Assembly (NCBI GenBank): GCA_030705955.1
Contig: JAUZPL010000025.1
Coordinates: forward strand, 1-54,206
Direction of reading: 5' to 3'
Length of the DNA stretch: 54,206 nucleotides
Origin: Bacillota bacterium
GTDB taxonomy: Bacteria > Bacillota > Bacilli > Bacillales > Cytobacillaceae
Part shown: positions 34,239 to 43,427 of the stretch, in pieces
Layout of the letters: each line of letters starts with the position of its first letter
Numbering within the stretch: the first letter of the stretch is position 1
The notes under the pieces: model-generated
What the model was told of the DNA's origin: nothing
What the model saw: the letters and a program-made list of their open reading frames with translations, nothing else
The model's database searches: none
Position numbers and translations under genes: made by a program

Positions 34239-35288
34239 ATGAAAAAAACGTTTTTGGGTTTACAAATAGCGCCTGTTGATAAAATGTTGGACAAGCTTCA
34301 AAAGGATTATCTTTCGGAAAAAAATCACCTTGAATACGAAGTCCAATCCATTATAAAAGAAAACAATAAACTACAAGCTGAATTAATGGAACTCTCATTA
34401 CAAAAAACTTCTCAATTAAAGGAGGATCCTTTTTGGAGATTTGGTTCAGATAGACTAAACTTAATTCTACATTATTTTGACCAACAAGAAGAACAAGAGA
34501 TGTCATCACTCCGGGATCGCTTCGAAGAAAAAAGCAAGAACATCAATCAACAAATAGAGGACTTAAATAAAGAAATAAAATCTACTGATCGTTTATTTTT
34601 AGATATGTTAAATCAATTAACCGAAATGGTAGAAAAAAATGAAAGAAAAGTTATTGATAAAGAAGATGTATCAATTATTGAAAATCAATTGGTTTATCAA
34701 GAAGAAATTGCTGAAAGCCTTGTAGGTGTGGAGGGAAATTCGGAGATACCTGTTTTTGATAATTTAAAAGAATCTATTTTTGATGAAAACAATGATAATA
34801 ACTTCAAAGATACATTGAAAAGGAATAATACAACTGTAGAAGATGGGCCGCATGAATCAGATTCTTTCTGGGGAAAAATTGATGAATGGCTTGATAGTGA
34901 TGTTGATTTACTTTCACCAATGCTGGCAGAAGCTGCAGTTGGAATTGATGGAGAATGTTTTACTCCAATATTTGAAGATGACAACATTTTAAAAGAGAGC
35001 AGTGGAAAGCAAGAAAATCAATCAAACAATGAAAATACCAACGTATTAACAGAACAACAAATCGTTAAAAGCCAACTTGATGATGAACTTGTTGAGCAAA
35101 TTGATTCCATAAAATCTCAGTATATTGTGGGGAAGATGGCGGGAGTAGACTTGCTTGATTTGGATGGACATCTTATTGTCTCTAAATCTTCCTTTATTAC
35201 ACAGGAAATTGTAGAAAAAGCAAATCAAGCTGGGAAATTAGCTGAGCTTATCGTAAATATGAAGCTTCATGAACCAGGAGTTGTTTAG
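34239..35288 (+). CDS. Coiled-coil protein with C-terminal PRC-barrel-like module
   Basis: This 349-aa protein begins one base after the previous stop. Residues 10-60 and 85-150 are coiled coils separated by a short FWRFGSDRLNLILHYFDQQ segment. Residues about 155-285 are acidic and low-complexity. The last 55 residues (QYIVGKMAGVDLLDLDGHLI, then a hydrophobic helix) read as a small beta-barrel of the PRC type, usually a protein-binding module. There is no signal peptide or membrane segment. It could be a cytosolic scaffold or adaptor for the operon's membrane proteins. I do not recognise a named family. Confidence 0.6.
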   Translation: MKKTFLGLQIAPVDKMLDKLQKDYLSEKNHLEYEVQSIIKENNKLQAELMELSLQKTSQLKEDPFWRFGSDRLNLILHYFDQQEEQEMSSLRDRFEEKSKNINQQIEDLNKEIKSTDRLFLDMLNQLTEMVEKNERKVIDKEDVSIIENQLVYQEEIAESLVGVEGNSEIPVFDNLKESIFDENNDNNFKDTLKRNNTTVEDGPHESDSFWGKIDEWLDSDVDLLSPMLAEAAVGIDGECFTPIFEDDNILKESSGKQENQSNNENTNVLTEQQIVKSQLDDELVEQIDSIKSQYIVGKMAGVDLLDLDGHLIVSKSSFITQEIVEKANQAGKLAELIVNMKLHEPGVV

Positions 35289-35289
35289 A

Positions 35290-36903
35290 TTGCTAAACTT
35301 CTACTCACAAAAAAAGAATACAGCAGGTCAGAAACAAGACCCTTTTGAAGAGCTAAAAAATGAGATCTTAGAGAAACATCTGCACCCACAAGATTCATAT
35401 GAGATTGCTGCGTTATTGGAATCAATGGGGTGGAATGATAGCCGTGCATATAGGGAATTTGGAATACAAACTATTTTCGAATTAGCAAATGAAATATGGG
35501 ACTCTATTCAATCACATATTAGCTATAATACTTTTTCTAGTGTTGAAAAACCAACGTTTTGGTTTCTGTTGGTGGATATGGTAAGAAACTTTCTTCGTGG
35601 GCTCATTTTTGCTTTTCCAATGGCAGTATCTGTTGCGGCAATGTTAAACCTAAAGTTTTCGCTTTGGTCCTATCAGTATTTGTCATTGGAACAAGCAACA
35701 AGTATTGCAATTGGAACTATTCTTAGTTTTATAGTTGTAGGAGGCTTTACACAAGCTATTGCAAGACGTGGTTTTTTCTACATTATTCAAGGGTATTATA
35801 ATTTGGCTTTAAAAAGTACTTTTTTATTTATTATAATAGGGTTCATTGTCTGTCTGCTATTTTCTATCCTAATAGTCGTATTTAATATAGTTTTTAATGT
35901 ATTTTCTTATAAAATGATCTTTTTAATCGTGATTTTCTTTTTCTTTTTAACTGCCATATGGCTCTCTGTTACAGTTATGTATATTTTAAAGAAAGAAATT
36001 GTTTTTACTGGACTCATTATTTTTGGAATTCTTCTTGTTTATATTTTATTTGAACTTTTAAAAATAAATATTATTGCTTCACAATTAATTTCATTATGTA
36101 TCATTTCTATTTGCAGTATTATTTTAGTTTTATTCTTTTTTAGAACCGCCGAGAAGAAGAGTGAAAAAGGCATTGCTTTAAGACTTCCACGATTTTCTAT
36201 TACACTTTATTCTGTTTGGCCTTATTTTTACTATGGTTTTCTTTATTTCAGCTTTTTATTTGTAGATAGAATCAATGCTTGGACTACGAATGAACAATTT
36301 ATGCCATATATTCTTTGGTTTAGAGGAGAATATGAGCTGGGTTTGGATTTTGCGTTACTTACTCTAATTATCCCAATGGGAGTAAGTGAAGTTATCGTTT
36401 CAAGACTTATGGCAGAAATTGAGTCAAGTCAAAAATTCTACTTAGCAATTGAAAGTGATAAAATGTACACTAGGTTTACAAAAGGCTACAAAAAAATGTT
36501 TTTATTAATTTTAATTGGCTCGGCTATTAGCTCATTTCTGATTTACAGACTGGTATACTGGTATAACCAATTTGCTTTAAAAACAAATGGAGAGGGTATT
36601 TTGGATAGTCATATTACTCAATTTGTTTTATTGTGGGGAATTATTTCTTATGTAATTCTATCCTTCTGTTTGATGAATGCAGTCATTTTATTTGCCCTTT
36701 CTCAACCAAACTTTATCATAAGATCCATTGCACTATCTTTAATAGCCAATATTTTGGCGGGTTTTCTATTAAGTAGATGGATTGGATATGAATATGCAGT
36801 ATTTGGGTTGTTAGTTGGATCTATCCTTCTGTTGATTTTAAGTACAAGGGCAGTTTTAAAGGTATTTAAAAACCTTGATTATTATCTATACGCTGCGTCC
36901 TAA
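35290..36903 (+). CDS. Polytopic membrane protein, possible PelG-like transporter
   Basis: The preferred start is TTG 35290, 9 nt after AGGAG and just past the previous stop; an in-frame ATG at 35269 overlaps the upstream gene. The 537-aa product has a cytosolic N-terminal part of about 90 residues, with an ALLESMGWNDSRAYREFGI motif, and then about 12 hydrophobic helices, the count of PelG and other polysaccharide flippases. There is no clear MATE signature and identity to PelG is not obvious by eye. Between PelF and the other synthesis genes it is the best candidate for the PelG role, but this is inference. Confidence 0.55.
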   Translation: MLNFYSQKKNTAGQKQDPFEELKNEILEKHLHPQDSYEIAALLESMGWNDSRAYREFGIQTIFELANEIWDSIQSHISYNTFSSVEKPTFWFLLVDMVRNFLRGLIFAFPMAVSVAAMLNLKFSLWSYQYLSLEQATSIAIGTILSFIVVGGFTQAIARRGFFYIIQGYYNLALKSTFLFIIIGFIVCLLFSILIVVFNIVFNVFSYKMIFLIVIFFFFLTAIWLSVTVMYILKKEIVFTGLIIFGILLVYILFELLKINIIASQLISLCIISICSIILVLFFFRTAEKKSEKGIALRLPRFSITLYSVWPYFYYGFLYFSFLFVDRINAWTTNEQFMPYILWFRGEYELGLDFALLTLIIPMGVSEVIVSRLMAEIESSQKFYLAIESDKMYTRFTKGYKKMFLLILIGSAISSFLIYRLVYWYNQFALKTNGEGILDSHITQFVLLWGIISYVILSFCLMNAVILFALSQPNFIIRSIALSLIANILAGFLLSRWIGYEYAVFGLLVGSILLLILSTRAVLKVFKNLDYYLYAAS

Positions 36904-36915
36904 AGGGTGAACAAA

Positions 36916-38874
36916 ATGAAGTACACATCAATTGGATATCACATACTTCCAATTTTGCATTATACATTTTCATTTCTACTATTATTTCTTTTTATTCCAA
37001 AATTGTTATTTAAATATAAAAATGATGATTGGCTCGAACGATTATTCTCTAATTATGCAAAAATGACATTTTTTATAATATTGGTAGGATATGGGCTAGT
37101 TATTGTAAAGCTTTATGAGGTAATATCACTTTTTATGATTTTTTTAGCAGTTATTTTATATCGAAATATGAAAAAACAAGGGAGCACAACCGAAGAAGCT
37201 GTGAAATGGAGTTCGCCAAACAAAATTTTTGATTTGTTTGATGGATTGTACAAATTTAATATAAAATCCTTCAAAGCGTGGCTCCACTTAAGGGTAAAAG
37301 TACTTCGTTCAATTCCATTCAACTTGAATTGGATTCTTGAAGGCTTGGTACTATTCTTCATTATCTGTGTATCAAGTTACCTTAGATTTTATGATACCTT
37401 TCACCACGCTGCTCCTCCAATGTCGGATAGCTATGTGACATTAGCTTGGATGAAATATATTAATGGGCGCCAATTGTTTCATGATGGGATATATCCACAA
37501 GGGTTTCATATCTATTTGGCAACCATCCTTAAGTTTGCAGCTGTAGACGCATTATTTATTCTTCATTATACAGGACCCTTTAATTCTATTTTGACCCTTT
37601 TAGGGCTGTACATTGTTATTCGAAAACTTTCTAATAATGGTTTTGGTGCTTTATTTGCTGCCTGGGTTTATGGGATTTATTCAGTTGCATTTCCATTTAA
37701 TTCTCTTGAACGTGAAGCTGCAACGAACTCTCAAGAATTTGCCATGCTTTTTGTTTTTCCAGCTGTTTATTTCCTAACTCAATATTTTATTAAAAAAGAT
37801 AAAGAATTTCTTTATATTGCCATAATATGCACGTCCATTGCTGGGCTGGTTCATTCTTTCGTTTTTGCTTTAATTGGAGCATTGATTGGATGTATGGTTC
37901 TAATTGCATTTTTTACTTTAAAACAAAGTGGAAAGCAAGCTATTCAGGTTTCTATTGGAGCCTTGTTGGCTGTAGGTATTTCCTTACTGCCACTTGGTAT
38001 AGGAGAGTTGCTTGGGAAGGCCCTTCACACATCTTCAGCTGAATATTTAGTTGATCGAAAGGCAAATTCGTATACCTACCCAACCTTAACAACTATGGAT
38101 AAGACTTCTATTATCCTTTTGGTCATGTACTTCCTATTTTTGTTGATTAAAAGGCAATCGAATGAGGAACGATTTCTTGGATTTTTCACCGTTCTTTCAG
38201 GCAGTGCAGTATTTACATTGTATTATGCTGGTGGGGTATGGACAGGAAGCACCTTACTAGCAAGCAGATCCATTGATCTATGGGAAGTAATGATTCCGTT
38301 TATTTGTGGGATGGCAATTTCAAGTATACTCAAGCATACTCCAAAGAATTGGAAACAAATCCTTCTAGGAATAACTTCTCTTACCTTGATTTGGTCAATG
38401 ATGTCACTAAAACTAATGCCAATTATTCCGTACAAATTAGAACATGATGAAAATATAGAGCAATATTTAAGGATTAGAAATCATTTTTTGCCTGAAACCT
38501 TTTTGATTGTTTCACAAGATGAAGGGTATTCAGTATCCCTTGGAACGGGATATCATATGCACCTGGGTGACTTTCTAAAAAGCTATACTCCAAAAGGAGA
38601 AAATGTGACGAAAAAATCCAATGGTAGAGTTGATTCGAATATTCCAGCTAATATATTTATTTTCCAAGAAAAGAGAATTTATAAAGTTTCTAAGTCAAAT
38701 AGCATATACCAGCTTTTAAAACCGAAATATGATCAAAGGAAAAAAGAATATAAACAATTAACAGCATGGGTAAACAGCCATAAAAAAGCTGGATATAAAG
38801 TAAATATCTATTTTGAAGATAAGAATATCATCATTTACTATTTACAAAGAAAAGTTAAAAATGCAGATTTTTAA
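36916..38874 (+). CDS. GT-C-like polytopic membrane glycosyltransferase
   Basis: This 652-aa protein has two N-terminal helices, a cytosolic stretch to about residue 130, and then roughly ten more helices. The first large external loop holds FHHAAPPMSDSYVTLAWMKY and GIYPQGFHIY, which resemble the acidic-residue first loop of GT-C transferases such as PMT or oligosaccharyltransferases. The last 150 residues form a soluble domain with LIVSQDEGYSVSLGTGYHMH. GT-C enzymes use polyprenyl-phosphate sugars, and the GT2 enzyme later in the operon could make such a donor. AAGGGTG precedes the ATG at 36916. The call is moderate. Confidence 0.55.
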   Translation: MKYTSIGYHILPILHYTFSFLLLFLFIPKLLFKYKNDDWLERLFSNYAKMTFFIILVGYGLVIVKLYEVISLFMIFLAVILYRNMKKQGSTTEEAVKWSSPNKIFDLFDGLYKFNIKSFKAWLHLRVKVLRSIPFNLNWILEGLVLFFIICVSSYLRFYDTFHHAAPPMSDSYVTLAWMKYINGRQLFHDGIYPQGFHIYLATILKFAAVDALFILHYTGPFNSILTLLGLYIVIRKLSNNGFGALFAAWVYGIYSVAFPFNSLEREAATNSQEFAMLFVFPAVYFLTQYFIKKDKEFLYIAIICTSIAGLVHSFVFALIGALIGCMVLIAFFTLKQSGKQAIQVSIGALLAVGISLLPLGIGELLGKALHTSSAEYLVDRKANSYTYPTLTTMDKTSIILLVMYFLFLLIKRQSNEERFLGFFTVLSGSAVFTLYYAGGVWTGSTLLASRSIDLWEVMIPFICGMAISSILKHTPKNWKQILLGITSLTLIWSMMSLKLMPIIPYKLEHDENIEQYLRIRNHFLPETFLIVSQDEGYSVSLGTGYHMHLGDFLKSYTPKGENVTKKSNGRVDSNIPANIFIFQEKRIYKVSKSNSIYQLLKPKYDQRKKEYKQLTAWVNSHKKAGYKVNIYFEDKNIIIYYLQRKVKNADF

Positions 38875-38914
38875 AATGGAAGCATTTAATGTGTGCATAA
38901 GGTGGTGATTGGCA

Positions 38915-40090
38915 ATGAGCGAAGTGTTTATTACAGACGGATTGTTAAGGAAATCTCTTACTGCATTAAGATCACTTGGGAGTAAAGGGATTTTTACGAC
39001 AGTAGGAGAAAAATCTTGGTTTTCACCAAGTTTATTTTCTAAGTATTGCAACAGTCGTGTTAAATATCCAGATCCTGAAGTTGACCCTGATGTTTTTTTT
39101 CAATGGCTTACTGAATGGTTGATTGAAAATAATAGACCTGCTTTCTTCCCAATGGATGATGCCGTAATGGATATAGTGATCAATCATGTTGAAGAGATAA
39201 ATAAGCTCAGCAAATGCCTTTTACCATCAAAAGATTCATACAAAGTTGCATCTGATAAATTTGAAACATTGAAGTTGGCAAATAAACTATCAATTAATAT
39301 TCCTAAGACGATCTTTGAAAGAAATGAAGAAAATATAATAGAATTAGCAAATACTCTTCAGTATCCATTGATAATAAAACCTCGAAAAAGCAGTGGATCA
39401 AGGGGTATTCGGAAAATAGAAAGTGCGGATGAATTTATTAAAACTCTACCAGAGATAGAATTGGAATATCCAAACTCAATTATTCAGGAGTATATACCAC
39501 TTGGCGATCGATTTGATGTTTGCCTATTATACGATCAGAATCACAGTGTACAAGCTTCTTTTGTACAAAAGGAACTAAGACATTTTCCTGTGAAAATGGG
39601 ACCGAGCACTGTACAGGAAAGTGTGTTTTTTAAGGATTTAATAGAAACTACTGTAAGACTATTAAAACCATTAAATTGGTCAGGTATTGTTGAGGTAGAA
39701 TTTATGATGGATTCAAGGACGAATGAGCCAGTATTAATGGAAATTAATCCGCGGTTTTGGAATTCTTTGGATCTATCTGTTCAATGTGGGATTGATTTTC
39801 CTTATATGCTGTATCAATTATGCCAAGGGGAAGAGATACTTAACCCTGGTGTAGATACGAAATATGAAGTAGGAAGAAAAAGTAGATGGAGTTTTCCAGG
39901 TGATTTTCTTCATTTTCTTTTGAATCCGGATAGATTTTCAATGGATCCTCCATTTCTTGCTGGTAAAAAACAACGTGTTTATGATGATACTTTTTGTCTA
40001 TTAGACCCAATCCCTGGTTTAGTCTTACTTTTAGCCTGTTTCAGATTTGCTTTCTCTATTAAACACTGGAAAAAGTTCTTTAAACGTTAG
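38915..40090 (+). CDS. ATP-grasp ligase-like protein
   Basis: This 391-aa cytosolic protein has the ATP-grasp fold of the carbamoyl-phosphate-synthase L-chain type. The visible blocks are SDKFETLKLANKL, PLIIKPRKSSGSRGIRKI (ATP-binding Lys and glycine loop), SIIQEYIPLGDRFDVCLLYD, and EFMMDSRTNEPVLMEINPRF with the Mg-binding Glu/Asn. ATP-grasp enzymes join a carboxylate to an amine through an acylphosphate. In polysaccharide operons they can add amino acids to sugars or lipids, so decoration of the polymer is a reasonable guess. ATG 38915 follows AAGGTGGTGAT. Confidence 0.85.
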   Translation: MSEVFITDGLLRKSLTALRSLGSKGIFTTVGEKSWFSPSLFSKYCNSRVKYPDPEVDPDVFFQWLTEWLIENNRPAFFPMDDAVMDIVINHVEEINKLSKCLLPSKDSYKVASDKFETLKLANKLSINIPKTIFERNEENIIELANTLQYPLIIKPRKSSGSRGIRKIESADEFIKTLPEIELEYPNSIIQEYIPLGDRFDVCLLYDQNHSVQASFVQKELRHFPVKMGPSTVQESVFFKDLIETTVRLLKPLNWSGIVEVEFMMDSRTNEPVLMEINPRFWNSLDLSVQCGIDFPYMLYQLCQGEEILNPGVDTKYEVGRKSRWSFPGDFLHFLLNPDRFSMDPPFLAGKKQRVYDDTFCLLDPIPGLVLLLACFRFAFSIKHWKKFFKR

Positions 40091-40102
40091 GAGTAATGAG
40101 TG

Positions 40103-40951
40103 ATGTTAAATGCATTAACAGTCGATGTTGAAGATTGGTATCATACAAATGGGTTAAATATACCACAAAGCGAGTGGAGAAATCTTCCATCAACCGTTTA
40201 TCCAAGTACGATGAAACTCCTTGATTTGTTTGATGAATTTCAAGTTAAGGCAACATTTTTTGTATTAGGAGATGCCGCTCAAAATTTCCCCCTTTTAGTT
40301 AAAGAAATTGTGAAGAGAGGACATGAAATTGGCTCTCACGGTATGAATCATCAGCTTGTTTATTGTCAATCTATGGAAGAATTTAAAAAGGACTTTATGG
40401 CGTCAATTTCGATACTTGAAAGAATAACAGGACAAAAAATAAGACTCTATCGTGCACCTTCTTGGTCGATTTCACGAGACAGGTTGAATGTTCTATCGTT
40501 ATTAGAAGAGAATGGAATTCATTATGATTCTAGTTTACAGCCATTTAAGACTCCATTATCTGGTTTAAGTGGTATACCAGTTGAGCCATTTAATCCAGTT
40601 GTTGAAGGGAAACAGCTAAAGTTGATAGAATTTCCTCCAACTGTAATGAGAATTAGTGAGAATTTTTCTTTTCCGTTTGCTGGGGGTTTTTATCTTCGAT
40701 TTTTCCCTTATTCAATCGTTTCTTATTTACTAAAAAAAATTAATAAGGTAAGGCCAGGAATGGTATATATCCATCCTTGGGAAATAAATCCTGAAATTCC
40801 TAGATGGAAGACTAATTGGATGATTCACTTTATTCAATATTTTCGTTTGCGTTCAACGGAACAAAAGCTAAAAAGACTTTTAAGCGAATTTGATTTTGGA
40901 CCTATTGGAGAGGTTCTTAAATATCAAGAAGTAATGTGGAGTGACATATAA
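40103..40951 (+). CDS. NodB-type polysaccharide deacetylase with DUF3473-like C-terminus
   Basis: This 282-aa protein has the carbohydrate-esterase 4 motifs NALTVDVEDWYH (catalytic Asp and metal Asp), HEIGSHGMNHQ (the two metal His) and RAPSWSIS (motif 3), and near the end VYIHPWEINPEIPR, the DUF3473 signature seen in exosortase-linked deacetylases. It should remove N-acetyl groups from the nascent polymer, the role PelA's deacetylase domain has in Pel synthesis. There is no signal peptide, so it may act on a cytosolic or lipid-linked intermediate. GGAG lies before GTG 40100/ATG 40103; I use the ATG. Confidence 0.9.
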   Translation: MLNALTVDVEDWYHTNGLNIPQSEWRNLPSTVYPSTMKLLDLFDEFQVKATFFVLGDAAQNFPLLVKEIVKRGHEIGSHGMNHQLVYCQSMEEFKKDFMASISILERITGQKIRLYRAPSWSISRDRLNVLSLLEENGIHYDSSLQPFKTPLSGLSGIPVEPFNPVVEGKQLKLIEFPPTVMRISENFSFPFAGGFYLRFFPYSIVSYLLKKINKVRPGMVYIHPWEINPEIPRWKTNWMIHFIQYFRLRSTEQKLKRLLSEFDFGPIGEVLKYQEVMWSDI

Positions 40952-40964
40952 GGGGGGAAGGCAG

Positions 40965-42323
40965 TTGGAAGAAAAAGATAAGAAAAGTGCTTCTAATACG
41001 ATTAAGCTGCTCATCTTCTTTAACTTGCTGCTTGCCTTTGTTGCGTTTATAAAAGATATTATTTTGGCCTCTTATTTTGGAACGAGTTCTACTGCAGATG
41101 CAATCAATTTAGCTTTTTTTCTTCCAGATATGCTTGGAAATAATCTAATTGGAGCTGCAGTAGCAGTATCCACCATTCCTATTCTTACAAAGCTATCCAC
41201 TAGAAATAATTTGCTCATTTTAAATAGTACGATCCAAACATTCACATTCCTGATTGGCGTAGGCACATTGTGTTTTTCGGTTCTTTTGCTCTTTTTTTCT
41301 GGTCCATTATTTTATTTATTTCATGTTAATGGTCCAACACATGAACCTATTGTTTTACATTATTTTTTTATTATGTTACCAATCATAATCATTTCTCCCA
41401 TCTGGCAATTTGGGTCATCCATATTACAGTCTAAAAAGAAGTTTGTCATTCCAGCCATTACACCTGTTCTTTTTAATCTTTTAGTTTTGATAGGCTTATT
41501 ATTTTGTCAAATTAAAGGAGTACGACAGGATAACGGGGGAAAGATTTATTCTTTCATGATTACATTCGCTATTTTTATTATTTGCTTTTTAACTTGGTTT
41601 TCCATATTACGTGAAAAAGAAATAAAGTGGTCAATAAAATCTATTCGATTAAAAGGCGAGGTTAAAGCGATTTTACCTACATTTTGTTCATATGCTTTAA
41701 TTTTATCCTTTAGCCAACTAGCTTTGTTATTCGAAAGATTTTTTGCTGGTTCATTAGAAACTGGGACAATCGCCGCATTGAGCTATGCCTATCGAATTTC
41801 ACAATTTCCCATTTGGGTCTTTGTTGCAGCCATTAATACCTTTATATTACCAACTATTAGTTCTCACCTGGAGAATCGAGATTTTTCTTCTTTTAAAAGT
41901 GACTTAGTTAAATCTTTTTTGTTCGTCATTATTATATCAGGAGTACTTTCACTTTTTCTTGTCATTTTGTCTCATCCGTTATTAAGTCTGCTTCTTGTAA
42001 GAGGTAATTTCACTTTACAGTCTGTGAATCTCACGAGTGAAATTCTTAAGGGATATAGTCTATCTATTGTGGGGCAAAGCCTGTATGTATTTTGCACCCG
42101 TTATTACGTCGCTGAAGGAAAAATGAGAGTACCACTATTGACAGGCTTGTTAGGAAGCTGCTTAAATATTTGCCTTCTTTATTTTTTCGTACCACAATTT
42201 GGGGCAGTTGGAATTGGTTATGCAGTATCCGTCTCATCCACATTAAGTGGTGCCTTTTTATTAAGCCACTTCTATAAAAGGTTAATAAATATGGAACGAA
42301 AGGGAGAGGTTTCAATTGAATGA
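40965..42323 (+). CDS. MurJ/MviN-type lipid-linked glycan flippase
   Basis: This 452-aa MOP-superfamily protein has about 13-14 hydrophobic segments. FIKDIILASYFGTSSTADAI and AFFLPDMLGNNLIGAAVAVSTIPI near the start are the MurJ/MviN pattern, followed by ALSYAYRISQFPIWVFVAAI. In peptidoglycan synthesis MurJ flips lipid II; here it probably moves a lipid-linked sugar of the operon's polymer. The start is TTG 40965 after AAGGGGGGAAGG; the in-frame upstream extension overlaps the deacetylase gene. Together with the PelG-like protein it gives the operon two candidate transporters. Confidence 0.88.
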   Translation: MEEKDKKSASNTIKLLIFFNLLLAFVAFIKDIILASYFGTSSTADAINLAFFLPDMLGNNLIGAAVAVSTIPILTKLSTRNNLLILNSTIQTFTFLIGVGTLCFSVLLLFFSGPLFYLFHVNGPTHEPIVLHYFFIMLPIIIISPIWQFGSSILQSKKKFVIPAITPVLFNLLVLIGLLFCQIKGVRQDNGGKIYSFMITFAIFIICFLTWFSILREKEIKWSIKSIRLKGEVKAILPTFCSYALILSFSQLALLFERFFAGSLETGTIAALSYAYRISQFPIWVFVAAINTFILPTISSHLENRDFSSFKSDLVKSFLFVIIISGVLSLFLVILSHPLLSLLLVRGNFTLQSVNLTSEILKGYSLSIVGQSLYVFCTRYYVAEGKMRVPLLTGLLGSCLNICLLYFFVPQFGAVGIGYAVSVSSTLSGAFLLSHFYKRLINMERKGEVSIE

Positions 42324-43047
42324 TTTTCTTATCATTATTCCAGCCTTTAATGAAGAAAATAATGTAGAATATGTTGTTTCCTCATTAAATAAACTTAACG
42401 CTCCTATAGACATTGTTTTTATTAATGATGGTTCAACGGATGATACTGCAAAAAAAGCAAAAATTTCAGGTGCAAATGTGGTAAGCCATCCTACAAATTT
42501 GGGATATGCCTCAACCCTACAAACGGGCTTTAAATATGCAGAAAAACATAACTACCCTTACGTTATCTTTTTTGATGGGGATGGTCAGCATGATCCTGCG
42601 TCTATAAAGGATATAATGATGGCCATTCAAAGAGAGGAAATAGATGTAGTAATAGGATCTCGATTTATAGAAAATAGTAATATGAACATTGGGTTTACAA
42701 AAATGATAGCAGTTATATTTTTTCGATATATCATATATAAAGTCACAAAAAAGAGGATAACTGATCCTACTTCAGGATTTAAAGCATTTAAATCGAAAGT
42801 ATATAAAAGATTTACACACCATGGTAATTTTTATTATGATTTACCTGATAGTAATTTTATTATTGATATTTTACTTCAAAACCTAAATATACAAGAAATC
42901 CCGGTTAATATGTTTGATCGGCAGCATGGTAGGAGTAAAATTCATAAAGCAGGGTTAAAACCAATTGTATATTTGGCACAAACGTTATTAAGTATTCTCA
43001 TTGTCGTAATCAAAAATAAAATTCAAGTGACAGGTAGGAAAACGTAA
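42316..43047 (+). CDS. GT2 glycosyltransferase, dolichyl-phosphate-sugar synthase type
   Basis: This 243-aa GT-A enzyme begins with FLIIIPAFNEENNVEYVV, has INDGSTDDTA for nucleotide binding, FFDGDGQHDP with the DxD metal motif near residue 90, and DPTSGFKAF plus FDRQHGRSKI in the acceptor region. Enzymes of this type transfer a sugar from a nucleotide to polyprenyl phosphate. TTG 42316 follows GGGAGAGG and lies inside the end of the flippase gene. The next gene encodes the usual small membrane partner. It may supply the GT-C-like enzyme upstream. Confidence 0.9.
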   Translation: MNDFLIIIPAFNEENNVEYVVSSLNKLNAPIDIVFINDGSTDDTAKKAKISGANVVSHPTNLGYASTLQTGFKYAEKHNYPYVIFFDGDGQHDPASIKDIMMAIQREEIDVVIGSRFIENSNMNIGFTKMIAVIFFRYIIYKVTKKRITDPTSGFKAFKSKVYKRFTHHGNFYYDLPDSNFIIDILLQNLNIQEIPVNMFDRQHGRSKIHKAGLKPIVYLAQTLLSILIVVIKNKIQVTGRKT

Positions 43048-43427
43048 TGAATAATATGTTACAGATTTTTTTATTAGGATGTACATTGTTATTTGCTACG
43101 GTTGTAATTAGTTTATTGTTAAAGAATAAAATAAGTGAAAGGTACTCAGTCATTTGGCTCGGTGGTGCCATGCTTATATTTCTGATTTCTGGAAATCTTA
43201 GAATTGTTGATATAACAGCGAAATGGCTAGGGATTGCTTACCCTCCTTCATTATTATTTCTCTTTTCCAATCTAGTTCTGCTTTTATTTAGCCTATATCA
43301 AACGATACAAATAACAAAACTATCAAATAAAATTAGGGATATATCCCAGTACCTAGCACTTGAGGAACAGCATCGGGGAAAAGGCCAAATACAGGTGGGG
43401 AAAGAACATGAATATAACAATGAATGA
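43047..43427 (+). CDS. DUF2304 membrane protein
   Basis: This 126-aa protein has three hydrophobic segments and the sequence VISLLLKNKISERYSVIWLG, typical of DUF2304. Genes of this family almost always follow a dolichyl-phosphate-sugar-type GT2, as here, and probably anchor it in the membrane. It overlaps the GT2 stop by one base (TAATG) and the next gene by 20 nt. The C-terminal tail (IRDISQYLALEEQHRGKGQI) is cytosolic. Confidence 0.85.
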   Translation: MNNMLQIFLLGCTLLFATVVISLLLKNKISERYSVIWLGGAMLIFLISGNLRIVDITAKWLGIAYPPSLLFLFSNLVLLLFSLYQTIQITKLSNKIRDISQYLALEEQHRGKGQIQVGKEHEYNNE

